This document shows positions 21,801-27,323 of a DNA stretch of 64,000 nt, one piece after another. Both the position numbers and the translations under genes were made by a program. Positions within the stretch are counted from its first letter, which is position 1. Each line of letters begins with the position of its first letter. The stretch is from Patella vulgata (Eukaryota; Mollusca; Gastropoda; Patellidae). The DNA is taken from positions 20,448,591 to 20,512,590 of the forward strand of contig NC_065879.2 in the NCBI RefSeq assembly GCF_932274485.2, read 5' to 3'. The notes under the pieces are model-generated. The model did not search any database and was not told the origin of the DNA. It was given only the letters and a program-made list of their open reading frames with translations.

Positions 21801-24417
21801 TTGTATAAATGGAACGAAATGTTTAAACTGCTAGTTGTGTTGTTGTATTACAGAAAAGAGAAACGGGTGAAATGGAAATATCAGTGGGCGTGGCTACCGC
21901 ACCGTACCTAGAGAGTATCAGCGAAGCTGTTTGTCAAGTACCGGAGCGACCAGCTCTATCGTCTAAACCTAATCCCCACGAGTTTATCACTGGTTATTTG
22001 ATCTCGTTCAGTAATGATGGTAGCACCTACAGTAAACCTAACTATATGGCCATATATAACTCAGATTGTCAACAATGTGATGTCACATCTGATGGTGTAA
22101 ATTGTACTTTCAAGGTAATCTGTTCACATTAACAGGATTTATGACAGCTCTAGGTCGTTATTGACGGGGTTTATTAGTCTTAGATCGTTATTGACAGGAT
22201 TTATTAAGTCTTAGGCCGTTATTGACAGGGTTTATTAAAGTATTAGGTCGTTATAGACAAGGATTATTTAAATCCATGATCTTATTCGAAAACACATTAC
22301 AAATATTCATTCAGTTTCCATTTAATAAAATTGAAAATGTTTATGTAATCTGTGGTGTGAAAGATTTAGAACTACATTACAAAAAGATAATTTTTGAATA
22401 AGGTGGCCATACACGGCAGAGATCTATTCCTAAAGTATGCAGATCTCTGTGTACAGAATGGAACACACAACTCACATTAATTTATGTATTGCCCAATGAA
22501 ACATGTTTTAATTTTATTATTATTTTATTTGATTAGACACCTTCATGCATATCTGGTGGCCAGTGTTATAGTGATGGAGCTGAATATCAACACAATTCAT
22601 GCTATACTTGTGCAGCTAACATCACCCACCGAGCATGGGTGCGCAAAGATCGTAAGTACAACGTCATAGATTCAATGTTGTCGTCTAAAATGTCTTTTGA
22701 ACTGTTTCATAGAGCAATAATAATATACCCCAGTTGGTATAAACTTTTTACACAACATGGTAATAAACGATAGATTTCGATGAATTATCATGACCTCATC
22801 ACATTCTCTCTGAGGACCGTTTGACGTCAATAACGGTTTGGCCTGTGAAATTTCAGAATGACTAATAAGACAAGGTCTTCTGGAAGGTGTAACAAACCTC
22901 ACAGCGCGTACTAGCCTGGCATCGAAACCCAAACACATGCTAACCTTATAATCTGAAACACATGCGTTAGATCAAAGTCTACCTCCGCTCTCCACGCTCT
23001 TTGTATAATGACGACTCAGAAGTGGTTTAAGGAAGCAACATAATAACAATCCTATCGGGGCATTTAGTGACAATAAAGAGCAATAAACTATAACGCATAC
23101 GTATTTATTTTGGCGACGTTTCGAAGAGTATTCTCTCAACATTAGCAATCTAATAATAAAAATAAAATGTTAGACAAATATATTATACAGAAAAAATTAT
23201 AACAACAAAACTGAAACGATACATAACAATTAAACATGCATTATACAAGAGCTAAATCTACCTATTGCAGGTCTTTCTTTGGGTCTGAAATGTAATCTAA
23301 ATTATTAGACATGAATTAACTGATCCAGGCCATAATTAACTATCGATGCCATCGTTAGCCTACGATCCTTAGTGGATTTGAATACATTTTGTGATGGAGA
23401 AGTTAACGTATAAATGGATAATCCAGACTTTGTTAATTATACAACCAACGTTAGTAATGATGATCGGGCTAGCCGAAAATTCAATCGGTTATATCTTGGT
23501 TCAGAGTGAAGCAATTTGGCTGACATTTTCAGCATTTTCTGTTTTCATTATCTATGTTTTAACTATTATAGCGAGAACTACCAGCTCTTTATCTAATCTT
23601 AGCTAATGCCCCTTTAACTCGTAGTATATCCAATTAAATGTTATTAATTCAGGAAAAGAAAAATAATTACTGACAAATTGATTGATTTTGTTAATTGTAG
23701 TTGAAGAATGTGAAGAGGAAGAAGAGGAGTCCATGTTGTGGGTTATTGGAGCTGTAGCTGGTGTTCTTATATCTGTCGCTTTAATGGCGGTTATTATATA
23801 TCTCATCAAAAGGTAAGTAGAAATACGATTTTGAGCATGTATTTTATGGGTGGATTATAGCGCATTATAAACATATTATTATTATTTTTAAAATACAGAA
23901 ATATAAAGAAAACACCCCATTTTTAAAGTAAGGCAATAAACCCATATAGGGAACAAACCCCTATTTTAGAAATATAAGGCAATAACCCATAATATAAGGA
24001 AGCCATTGTCTGCGATATCACCTCGGTGGAAGCGGACGTAAAATACAACTAACTCTCACACACACAATATAAGGCAATTAACCCATATAAGGGAATAAAC
24101 CAATATTTTAGAAATATAAGGGAATAAACCCATATTTTAGAAATATAAGGCAATCAACCCATATTTTAGAAGTATAAGGCAGTGAACCCGTACTTTAGAA
24201 ATATAAGGCAATAAACCCATGTTTTAGAAATATAAGGCATTAAAACCCATATATTAGATATATAAGGCAATAAACCCGTAATATGTTTTGTATTTGCCTT
24301 ACAGAAAGAACAAGATTTCAGCATCAAGAACATTACTTGATCCAGAAGGAAAGTCAGCCGGGAATTACAAAAAAACAGACGCTTTTGAACACAAAACAGC
24401 TATTTAAATGTATTATT
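48..24417 (+). CDS. Cadherin-repeat / VWDE-like single-pass membrane protein, 3' part, 24 exons
   Basis: Exons: 48-238, 370-496, 1265-1480, 2619-2690, 3351-3574, 4226-4460, 5155-5345, 6605-6728, 7533-7742, 9007-9263, 10080-10166, 11182-11520, 12002-12087, 13389-13446, 13865-14056, 15696-15919, 16777-17092, 17669-17818, 19520-19703, 20896-21086, 21854-22114, 22537-22651, 23701-23812, 24305-24417. Every junction is AG/GT and reading phase is continuous, giving about 1,424 residues. Order: about five cadherin repeats with a Pro-rich linker, a VWDE-type N-terminal module, a VWD domain, furin-like sites, EGF, a Cys-rich part, one TM helix and a 35-residue tail. The VWDE assignment rests on WCVCGVAIRAG, GLCGNLSGNSKDD and NSWRSVSAGDSLF. 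The exon at 48 starts two bases into a codon, so the gene continues upstream; signal peptide and promoter are not seen. Vertebrate VWDE proteins are not known to me with cadherin repeats, so orthology is not claimed. A cell-surface adhesion or matrix role is inferred. Confidence 0.85.
370..1480 (+). CDS. Exons 2-3: complete cadherin repeat
   Basis: Exon 2 (370-496) reads SCTEYLLVAPTL through CSDPDVGNSGLVSFQLD, with the DxD calcium motif. Exon 3 (1265-1480) continues in frame with GKLTLKSA, YEVLIRVQDAGSPSL and VVITDVPQDG, the usual A/TxDxGxP pattern near the end of a cadherin repeat. The terminal DxNDN is replaced by TDVPQDG, so calcium binding at this linker is doubtful. A Cys pair near the start is shared with the other repeats and may be a family-specific disulfide. 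Confidence 0.85.
523..690 (+). repeat. Three tandem copies of a MITE family F end
   Basis: About 65-base units containing AAAGAGCTGACAGTTCT, CTATAATAG and TTAAAGGTGCATTTTG. A matching opposite end (CTCTTGCATAAAGCATC) is near 750-770, so this is a rearranged family F element to about 775. Confidence 0.6.
811..1096 (+). mobile_element. SINE A copy
   Basis: Head GCCGTGGAGGCTCGGTAAGT, body GGCGTGCGCCTAAAAGAACC, end AGGACGTTAAACTCC with ATTC repeats. In the intron after exon 2. Confidence 0.75.
1571..1794 (+). mobile_element. SINE A copy, internally deleted
   Basis: Head GGTGGCTCGGTAAGTAAGAC, short body GGCGTGCATTTAAAAGAACC, end CAGTAGGAC without the poly tail. Starts 90 bases after exon 3. Confidence 0.72.
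2080..2618 (+). repeat. AT-rich minisatellite ending at the exon 4 acceptor
   Basis: About 20 imperfect 25-40 base units of the type ATATAAACCGTTATATTTTAG. The last unit supplies the TATATTTTAG acceptor of exon 4 at 2619. Confidence 0.8.
2619..2690 (+). CDS. Exon 4: proline-rich linker
   Basis: A 72-base exon encoding about 24 residues rich in Pro (VLPPPSPELPTPLDTRNK). Both junctions share one phase (1), so skipping it would keep the frame. It likely separates two groups of cadherin repeats. Its acceptor TATATTTTAG is the last unit of the AT-rich array at 2080-2618. Confidence 0.75.
2783..2960 (+). mobile_element. SINE A copy, 3' truncated
   Basis: Head CGCGGTGGCTGAATGAGTAA through AAAATCCAAGGTCCCGTG, then interrupted by a SINE B fragment. 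Confidence 0.7.
2961..3292 (-). mobile_element. SINE B fragments split by a fold-back element
   Basis: GAGATGGGGTTTAACGTCCA (2961-2992) and GAGGTTGGACAGGCGACCCT through ACAGACCTTATGAT (3200-3292) are the two ends of a SINE B on the minus strand. The middle is replaced by the hairpin element 2993-3199. Confidence 0.7.
2993..3199. mobile_element. Fold-back element with telomere-like arms
   Basis: Inverted arms of about 65 bases: GAACGCTAGATGGAAGACGG against CTAGACCGTCTCCGATCTAG CGTTC. Both contain GTGGGTTAGGG / CCCTAACCCAC and a TGACGTCA-like site. Confidence 0.75.
3351..5345 (+). CDS. Exons 5-7: two cadherin repeats
   Basis: Exon 5 (3351-3574) has IPVCALYGLNIVIPETT and CTDPDGDTLTYSI. Exon 6 (4226-4460) finishes that repeat with LYITVTDDSP and TNANDNTPV, then opens the next with CIINDKDNKHG. 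Exon 7 (5155-5345) closes it with LLAWDLDQ and TDANDNAP. One exon therefore spans the domain boundary, an arrangement repeated from upstream. The intron before exon 7 is packed with a short MITE, a MITE of family G and a SINE A copy whose tail forms the pyrimidine tract. Confidence 0.87.
4491..4624. mobile_element. 134-bp MITE with TTAA duplication
   Basis: ACCCGTTTTCCATG..GTTTTCGGGG at the left and CCCCGAAAACGCCAACATGGG at the right are inverted repeats. TTAA flanks it at 4487-4490 and 4625-4628, the latter shared with the next element. Confidence 0.65.
4629..4981 (+). mobile_element. MITE family G, left part
   Basis: Matches 53528 onwards (ACTGATTT, CAAATCAGTTATGTTC, TTATTCCAGTCTACAC, CTTCGAGTCCCTTGTTACAA). 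Right end lost at a SINE A junction. Confidence 0.75.
4982..5146 (+). mobile_element. SINE A 3' half, tail abuts exon 7 acceptor
   Basis: GGCGTGCACGTGAAAAAATC, CTTGGCAGTTGGAATTCGAT, AGCCCAGTCGGAGTAGAA, then AAACCCCATTTCATTTCATT and TTGCCATTGTAG, the acceptor of exon 7. Confidence 0.82.
5375..5885 (+). repeat. Intron 7 minisatellite
   Basis: Diverged 30-37 base units around CCAACTTATTATAACGACCA CTCAACTTCACC, at least ten copies. Confidence 0.75.
5961..6136 (+). mobile_element. MITE family C, one arm
   Basis: TTAAAGGACAATATTGGTGC through ATATAACTGACTGAAGTC, matching the left arm of the complete copy at 31509-32235. Confidence 0.78.
6180..6505 (+). repeat. Two tandem copies of MITE family F 3' end
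   Basis: ATTCCAATCCGTTAAATATC, AATAATTTAGATAACATTTC, CAATAGGCAGATTTGGCTCT and TGCATAATGTATG occur twice about 155 bases apart. Confidence 0.7.
6605..7742 (+). CDS. Exons 8-9: last cadherin repeat
   Basis: Exon 8 (6605-6728) encodes VCQATYPATLAEDAAIDTLV and CTDADTGDN; its donor GTCAGT is weaker than the others. Exon 9 (7533-7742) encodes ASLDYETQTSHEVKIIAYDG, then GSPSLSFTSTIQVTVTDVND. The repeat ends in VNDG rather than VNDNxP, consistent with the end of the cadherin array. A (GA)n microsatellite begins 36 bases after the exon 8 donor. Confidence 0.86.
6764..6806 (+). repeat. (GA)n microsatellite
   Basis: About 21 GA units, starting 36 bases inside the intron after exon 8. Confidence 0.95.
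7075..7412 (-). mobile_element. SINE A copy, near full length
   Basis: CAATGGGGTTTAACGTCCTA to CATGTAGCCTCC; its tRNA head is worn (TCTTACCTCATGTAGCC). Confidence 0.78.
7886..8114. mobile_element. MITE family L, complete
   Basis: Inverted ends GGTCTCGGTTTCACAAAACA and TGTTTTGTGAAACCGAGGCC, then TTAAG-rich arms; 229 bases. A partial copy lies inside a SINE A at 42177-42338. Confidence 0.78.
8115..9006. other. Intron 9, no recognised feature
   Basis: Unique-looking intron sequence; no splice-framed coding or repeat recognised. Confidence 0.4.
9007..11520 (+). CDS. Exons 10-12: VWDE-type N-terminal module
   Basis: Exon 10 (9007-9263) encodes SYKFTCAF, LVKWFIDGYPVYSTPR and LGVTTVGFS, resembling the Ig-like 'WxxDG' segment that precedes VWD in VWDE-family proteins. 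Exon 11 (10080-10166) continues with IKCEFRASFD. Exon 12 (11182-11520) holds several Cys (GCQTGGCSYPLY, FGCSL, ESCGV) and ends HPIWSNYVLDDVT. Together about 228 residues. The family match is from memory of the VWDE pattern and is moderate outside the Trp/Cys anchors. Confidence 0.78.
9299..9465 (+). mobile_element. SINE B, 5' truncated
   Basis: ACAAGGAGTAGGGTCACCTG, CTCCGGTTTCTTCCCACTGC, GAAATAAAATTGAACCATAT, GTCGAGTGGACG. Starts 35 bases after exon 10. Confidence 0.78.
9711..9998 (-). mobile_element. SINE A copy
   Basis: GAAATGGGGTTTAACATCCT, TTTTTACGTGCACGCCAACA, CTCACCGAGTCACCGC at the head. Confidence 0.75.
10282..10570 (-). mobile_element. MITE family G, right part (inverted)
   Basis: AAAGTAGCTAAGTCTATAAC, GGTACACGAATCGTGTACCA and TTTGTAACAAGGGACTCGAA match 53528-54033 reversed. 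Confidence 0.75.
10571..11181. other. Intron 11 remainder
   Basis: Two related stretches (GGCAAAATAGTGTATTCA and GTAAAATAGCGTGATTGGCC) suggest an old short repeat; 11020-11160 is a run of ATTGATTTTGATGATTA-type units just before the exon 12 acceptor. Confidence 0.4.
11590..11890 (+). mobile_element. Third SINE-like element (J)
   Basis: Ends GATTGCGATGTCACCTTCGG, GGAATCGGACGTTAAACCC. The same 3' end recurs at 24005-24050. Shares GGACGTTAAAC with SINEs A and B. The 5' limit is uncertain. Confidence 0.5.
12002..15919 (+). CDS. Exons 13-16: von Willebrand factor type D domain
   Basis: Exon 13 (12002-12087) opens VWD with CAAFVDPRIVTFD. Exon 14 (13389-13446) has LLDLQVMGTYTLYKRGD. Exon 15 (13865-14056) has YQCDADLSAWCVCGVAIRAG and RDVYLMNKC, the most diagnostic VWDE motif. 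Exon 16 (15696-15919) has YLPTGTRVKVFM, GLCGNLSGNSKDDLILRNG and FNSWR. About 187 residues. The introns hold arrays that look derived from exons 13 and 15. Confidence 0.88.
12081..13060 (+). repeat. 30-bp array in intron 13, split by a SINE A
   Basis: Units of TTTGATAGACGATAGTTACT AATTACAGAG, more than 20 copies, starting at the exon 13 donor (CTTTGATAGAGG|GTAAGTTATAAC) which resembles the unit. Divided by the SINE at 12421-12784. Confidence 0.82.
12421..12784 (-). mobile_element. SINE A, near full length, inside the intron 13 array
   Basis: GAAATGGGGTTTAACGTCCT through GTCTTACCCACTTAGCCACG. Well preserved; array units TTTGATAGAC flank both sides. Confidence 0.85.
13546..13860 (+). repeat. 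Minisatellite derived from exon 15 coding sequence
   Basis: First copy AGATTTAGATCAAGGCGTAT CAATGTGATG parallels the exon 15 start AGATTCAGATCCAGACGTAT CAATGTGATG. Later 47-50 base units keep AATGCATGGTGTGTATGTGG TGTA, the codons of SAWCVCGV. Ends at the exon 15 acceptor. Confidence 0.82.
14141..14418 (-). mobile_element. SINE B copy
   Basis: GAGAGGGAGAGGGG tail, AATGAGGTTTAATGTCCGCT, GAGGTTGGACAGGCGACCCT, and head GTGCTAACCATTCGGTCATC. Confidence 0.82.
14571..14735 (+). mobile_element. MITE family F, 3' part
   Basis: CAGTAAATATCGCAGGCTAG, AATAATTCAGATAACATTTC, GCTCTTGCATAATGTATG. Confidence 0.7.
14892..15126 (-). mobile_element. MITE family H, partial
   Basis: TTAA then AGGCTAAATACCACTCTTGT, CCAATTAATTGGTGATATAA, TTTTCGAACCCTCTGGACAA; reverse of 27725-28076. 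Ends in a SINE B fragment. Confidence 0.75.
15127..15214 (-). mobile_element. SINE B head fragment
   Basis: CGTCACGTACAATCTTGACA, ACGCCACTTGACTCAACGAC, AGACCTTATGATCTAAC. Confidence 0.65.
15959..16126 (-). mobile_element. SINE A fragment
   Basis: AAAATGGAGTTTAACGTCCT to TCATCCGAACGATTATACAC. Starts 40 bases after exon 16. Confidence 0.7.
16166..16505 (+). mobile_element. SINE A, near full length (reference copy)
   Basis: The 5' end is tRNA-like: CGCGGTGGCTCAGTGAGTGA (A box) and GGATTCGTTCC (B box). The body has CAGGACGGAGGGC, TTCGGATGGGCCAAAACC, GTGTGCAGGTAAAAGACCCC and GGAATTCGAAATTAGAG. The 3' end is GGACGTTAAATCC then TTTCA repeats. The body segment resembles the deeply conserved Nin-DC SINE domain as I remember it; an alignment would be needed. 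Other entries called SINE A are matched to this copy. Confidence 0.8.
16530..16776 (+). repeat. Tandem copies of the exon 17 3' splice site and exon start
   Basis: About 43-base units: ATTATTATTACTATTTCAG then TGTGTCTTCAGGTGATAGTT TA. The real junction is ATTACTATTTTAG|CGTCTCAGCAGGTGACAGTT TA. Copies begin after CAG near 16607, 16648, 16691 and 16734. Confidence 0.88.
16777..17818 (+). CDS. Exons 17-18: post-VWD region with dibasic furin-like sites
   Basis: Exon 17 (16777-17092) begins SVSAGDSLFAENYG, the usual continuation after VWD in this family, then a Cys-containing stretch. Its end is strongly basic: GSARKKRSAPIY and LSRRKR. RKKR|S and RRKR fit the R-x-K/R-R furin consensus, so the ectodomain may be cleaved about 30-45 residues before exon 18. 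Exon 18 (17669-17818) encodes NVEWKNGWTLESTEKYC and LCKDLSLVDVYSAKVAC, a paired-Cys segment that could hold the halves together. Confidence 0.84.
17247..17615 (-). mobile_element. SINE A, near full length
   Basis: AAATGAAATGGGGTTTAAGG to CTTACTCGCCGAGCCACCGC. Ends 53 bases before exon 18. Confidence 0.82.
17985..18285 (+). mobile_element. Mutator-like MITE family D, 5' worn
   Basis: TTTCTATGGCCTACACTATA, TTTCATTGGCTTATCC, AGATCCTAGTGTAGTAAAGA, AATTTTGAACTATAAAAATC AGATTG. Complete copy at 46175-46533. Confidence 0.75.
18286..19519. other. Intron 18 remainder, with a possible hAT end
   Basis: 18535-18640 is related to 39600-39710 (CTGAAGCAATGG, GAGAAATCCC, GGAGCGTGT), an unnamed repeat. CAGTAGTTTCCAACCTCTTG TTGGTTGCGACCC at 19076 resembles hAT terminal repeats. 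Otherwise nothing recognised. Confidence 0.4.
19520..22651 (+). CDS. Exons 19-22: EGF domain and Cys-rich membrane-proximal region
   Basis: Exon 19 (19520-19703) ends with the first half of an EGF module (CPGECTQQGSCIDG). Exon 20 (20896-21086) completes it with ICECYGGFGGVDCS, then LVKLHNGGHCD. Exon 21 (21854-22114) encodes about 87 residues including EAVCQVPERPAL, CQQCDVTSDGVNCTF. Exon 22 (22537-22651) encodes TPSCISGGQCYSDGAEYQ and NSCYTCAANITHRAWVRKD. The splice in the middle of the EGF is phase 1. Whether the Cys-rich part is a second, diverged EGF is unclear. Confidence 0.84.
19923..20216 (-). mobile_element. SINE A lacking its 3' end
   Basis: GGCAGGCATACCCCATATAG to CCTTACGCACTGAGCTAGCG. 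Confidence 0.75.
20350..20632 (-). mobile_element. SINE A, 5' truncated
   Basis: GAAATGGGGTTTAACGTCCT to CCGGAAAATCACGATGAA; tRNA head missing. Confidence 0.8.
20636..20795 (+). repeat. Intron 19 minisatellite
   Basis: Five units of about 32 bases, AAAGTCGGCTAACACAGTCA CGGTATCAAGC. Confidence 0.85.
21104..21690 (-). mobile_element. SINE A interrupted by a SINE B
   Basis: Two SINE A parts, 21104-21318 (AATGGGGTTTAACGTCTTAC on) and 21600-21690 (GGATCGTACCCGGACCCCCT, ending CTCACTGACCCACCC), flank SINE B 21319-21599. Confidence 0.85.
21319..21599 (-). mobile_element. SINE B, full length, inserted in SINE A
   Basis: GAAATGGGGTTTAACGTCCA through GTGCTAACCATTCGAACATT. Target duplication ATAATCCGAA at 21309-21318 and 21600-21609. 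Confidence 0.9.
21722..21830 (+). repeat. 22-bp array before exon 21
   Basis: About five units of GAAATGTTTGTATAAATGAA AC, ending 24 bases before exon 21. Confidence 0.88.
22130..22265 (+). repeat. 33-bp array after exon 21 donor
   Basis: Four units of CTTAGGTCGTTATTGACAGG GTTTATTAAGT, beginning within 20 bases of the donor. Confidence 0.8.
23250..23612 (-). mobile_element. MITE family F, near complete, reversed
   Basis: ACAAGAGCTAAATCTACCTA TTGCAGGTC at one end and CTATTATAGCGAGAACTACC AGCTC at the other; matches 24661-25005 reversed. Confidence 0.7.
23701..24417 (+). CDS. Exons 23-24: transmembrane helix, cytoplasmic tail and stop
   Basis: Exon 23 (23701-23812) encodes an acidic juxtamembrane run (LEECEEEEEES) and then a clean hydrophobic span (WVIGAVAGVLISVALMAVI) followed by YLIKR. 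Exon 24 (24305-24417) encodes a basic tail, RKNKISASRTLLDPEGKSAG, ending AFEHKTAI and TAA at 24415-24417. The orientation (acidic outside, basic inside) fits a type I protein. The tail is about 35 residues with no recognised signalling domain. Confidence 0.88.
23935..24290 (+). repeat. 29-bp array in the last intron
   Basis: About ten units of TTAGAAATATAAGGCAATAA ACCCATATT. At 24000-24055 it holds the 3' end of a J-type SINE (CACCTCGGTGGAAGCGGACG). Confidence 0.85.
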
Positions 24418-25600
24418 TAATAAGTAGTCTAATTAGTCGTGTATTTTAATTTGTGTGTTTTATTCCGCAAGTGCCATGAAAACTATATATCTTCAATCCT
24501 ATCCTTCCACTCGTTCGCCTACCGTTAGTGGTCAGTTGGTCACTATAGCATGTGATGTGTTTCAATCTTTGTGTTTTATTCCGCAAGTGCCATAACAATG
24601 TATATTTTCCATATTGTGCTTTTTACTCGTCGATCACGTATATTTAACCCCTTCTCTTAAAGTTGCATTATGTAATATTGAGCTGGTCGTACTTGCTATA
24701 AAAGTTTAAAAAGAGATAATGAAAAATCAATATATTGTAAATGTCAATCCAATTACTTTATTTTGAATAAGTTGTGATTGTTAAGTACCACTCCTACGAT
24801 AATAAACAAATTCTCACTTATCCATTTTTACCGTAAATTATCAAATGGCGCAGGAGTTCTAATCCATTCAATATCCAGGCCATCAAATGAGCTGAGTTGA
24901 GTATTGGCTTGTCGTGTGAAGAAATGTCTAATTAATAATTTTATGACATTTGAAGCCTTAAAAAGAACCTGCAATAGGCAAATTTAACTCTTACATAATG
25001 CACCTTTAAGCTCAATATCAATTTTGCACCTATTCAAAAACACAAATTTTAATGTGTAGCCTACCCAGCTCGCCGACGAGGTTTTTTATTACGTCCCCTT
25101 TTATATACACATTTAAAATACCCCTGCTTTGTAGTATTTTTTTTATCCCAACCTGTGTAAATAATATTAGTATTCAACTAGTGAATTTATAATATTTAAT
25201 TCATTGAATGTGTTCATAAATAGTCTAGATTTAATTTGACTTTTTACAAACTGCAGCTGTTAAGATTTTAAATTTAAACCCTGAATATTTTTTTTTTTTG
25301 AAAAAAAGATTAAAAACAACCCCACAATTTCATTTTATTAATTTTTTAAAAAAAACCCCCAACCTTTCTATGTAGGCCTATGTAAAAAATGTTAACAAAA
25401 TTCAATTCGGAAATAGACAACAGACCCGCTTTATGAATTTGTATTTTTTTTTTACCCGGTTTCTAAATATTGGTTTAATGCCATAAAACCACTACAGATT
25501 TATCACTCGCATCTAGCTTTTGTTTTATAAACTGCTAATAAAAAATAAGTTTAGTTATTCTCGTGTTTTGTTTTATTGAATTTGAAATGAAATAGGGTTT
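24418..25600 (+). other. 3' UTR and downstream region of gene 1
   Basis: AT-rich sequence after the stop. An AATAAA occurs at about 24801, inside the family F MITE (24661-25005), and AATAAAAAATAA near 25535. Either could end the transcript; the sequence does not decide. No other ORF of note. Confidence 0.4.
24661..25005 (+). mobile_element. MITE family F, complete
   Basis: AGTTGCATTATGTAA at the left and TTACATAATGCACCT at the right, flanked by TTAA at 24657-24660 and 25006-25009; 345 bases. Confidence 0.85.
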
Positions 25601-26091
25601 AACGACCTACTGTTCTGCACCGACTAGGCTAATGAAGGCGAGCATACGCCATACAGTATTGCTATGAGGAAAGTTTTGCCCGGCCAGCAGCACCAAGACT
25701 TAGGCCTACTCTTGTATCCAATTCTGACTGTTAAGAGGTTTTTTTTTACGTGCCCGCCCTGCACCACAGACAAGAGGGATGTTTCTCGATCAACACCGCG
25801 ATCGAACAAGGGGCCAGAAATGAGGTTTAACGTCCACTCAACACGGACTAGATCATGGTTCAATTTTAACTTTTCAATAATTCGCTTGCGCTTAGTGGTC
25901 TTTAGCATTGTTGGGAGGAAACCGGAGGACCTGGAGAAAACCCACGAGGTTGGACAGGCGATCCCTACCCCTTGTGACGCATAACACATTGAAAGACCTT
26001 ATGATACAATGCGCACGCGTTAATCATTCGCCCCCACCCCCCGCCCTCCAGGTTATTCACTTAGTGAACCAAAGTCTCCGCGGCTTCCTTA
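25584..26091 (-). mobile_element. SINE A interrupted by a SINE B
   Basis: Parts 25584-25815 and 26041-26091. Duplication GAATTTGAA lies at both outer ends. Confidence 0.82.
25816..26040 (-). mobile_element. SINE B inserted in SINE A
   Basis: AATGAGGTTTAACGTCCACT, GGAGGAAACCGGAGGACCTG, AGACCTTATGATACAATGCG. Confidence 0.85.
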
Positions 26092-27323
26092 TCGAATTTG
26101 AAGATTAGAAATGAATGAAATAGAACTATTGCATACGGCAAAAAATTAATAATAAGGCTATTGGCATAGGTATTTAAAGGTAATTCCATCTTTCACAGTG
26201 TGGTGCGCACAATTTGATAGACAAGAGTAGCCTACCCCACGAACGCCTTGACAACGAATGCAGAAGTCACCAAGAGTTAGCCCCCTTTCTATTATTATTA
26301 GACGTCATTGCCATTGTTAGCTCGAGAGCAAACGATACGGCACGACTTTAAGTTTATTAAAGAAATTATACTTATAATACAAATAGAAGCCTTGAAAATC
26401 TAAATAAGTCTTTGGTTGACTTCATATTTGAGGTAAGTATTTATTTTTGCTATCATTGTTTAAGTGGATGATTTATTAGACGTCCAGGTATAAGCACAGT
26501 TGAAATCAGGCCTAACTTGGGGATAGCTTAAGTCCACTTTTCCCCGATACTTGCACCGAAAAGGAAAACGATGGCCCTGACCTTAACATAAAAGGTTTCA
26601 TTAATCATTTGATCCAAAGTGTCCATAATAAACCCACGAGGACTGAATTTGAAACTTTATTCCGAAACGTAACGTCCCGTTAGGCCTACTGTCAGTGAGT
26701 GATAAAAAAAGATCGTGTGGACCGGAACTTGGAACTGGAGTGGAAGGCCTAGTTTAGTACTGGGTCTTGGCCGACTTTGGAAACGATCTTGAGTCTGATC
26801 TACAGTTACATTGAATGGACTTCTTTTCTTTTCATTTGAGAAGATATTTACAGCCAGTAACGCTTACGGCTGACAGAAGAATCCATTCATTTTATTTGAT
26901 TATTTGTTGTTTATATTAAATTATATTTATTGATTGCAATTTCTATATCGGTTGTGTCTTGTCGCAGCTTTGTTATTTTGTATCGGTTTTGTTTGAGTGC
27001 CGTGTAGTCTTCCTTCCCCCCCCCCCCTGCACTTAGTGACTTACTCTCAAATCTATCGGAAAGGTCAGAAAGAGTCAGTGTGCGGACTAACACAGGCCTA
27101 CCAATTGACTTGATACGGCGACTACAATTATTTTTTTTTTTTCAATACACTATTGACTAGACGGTGTAGACCAAAAGTACTACATGTACCTCCTCTTCCC
27201 ACGGGAGACTTTTAGGCTACACTAATGACTAATCATTGATCAGCCTCCGGCTCTGTCGGGATCCCCCCCCCCCCCCCGTAGTCCTTCCTAATGTCTACTA
27301 TTAATTTAAATATATGCTTTCAG
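26092..27323. other. Region upstream of the coiled-coil gene
   Basis: Holds the candidate non-coding exon (to 26432). Poly-C runs at 27017-27027 and 27265-27278. No TATA box stands out. Confidence 0.35.
26280..26432 (+). other. Possible 5' non-coding exon of the coiled-coil gene
   Basis: The first coding exon starts with an acceptor one base before its ATG, so a non-coding exon must lie upstream. A strong donor, TTTGAG|GTAAGTATTT, is at 26433. A CRE-like GACGTCAT is at about 26302. The exon start is not determined. Confidence 0.35.

Noticed and set aside
25624-25989. Long open frames on both strands around 25.6-26.1 kb
   Set aside because: They run through nested SINE A and SINE B copies; similar frames recur wherever these SINEs occur.
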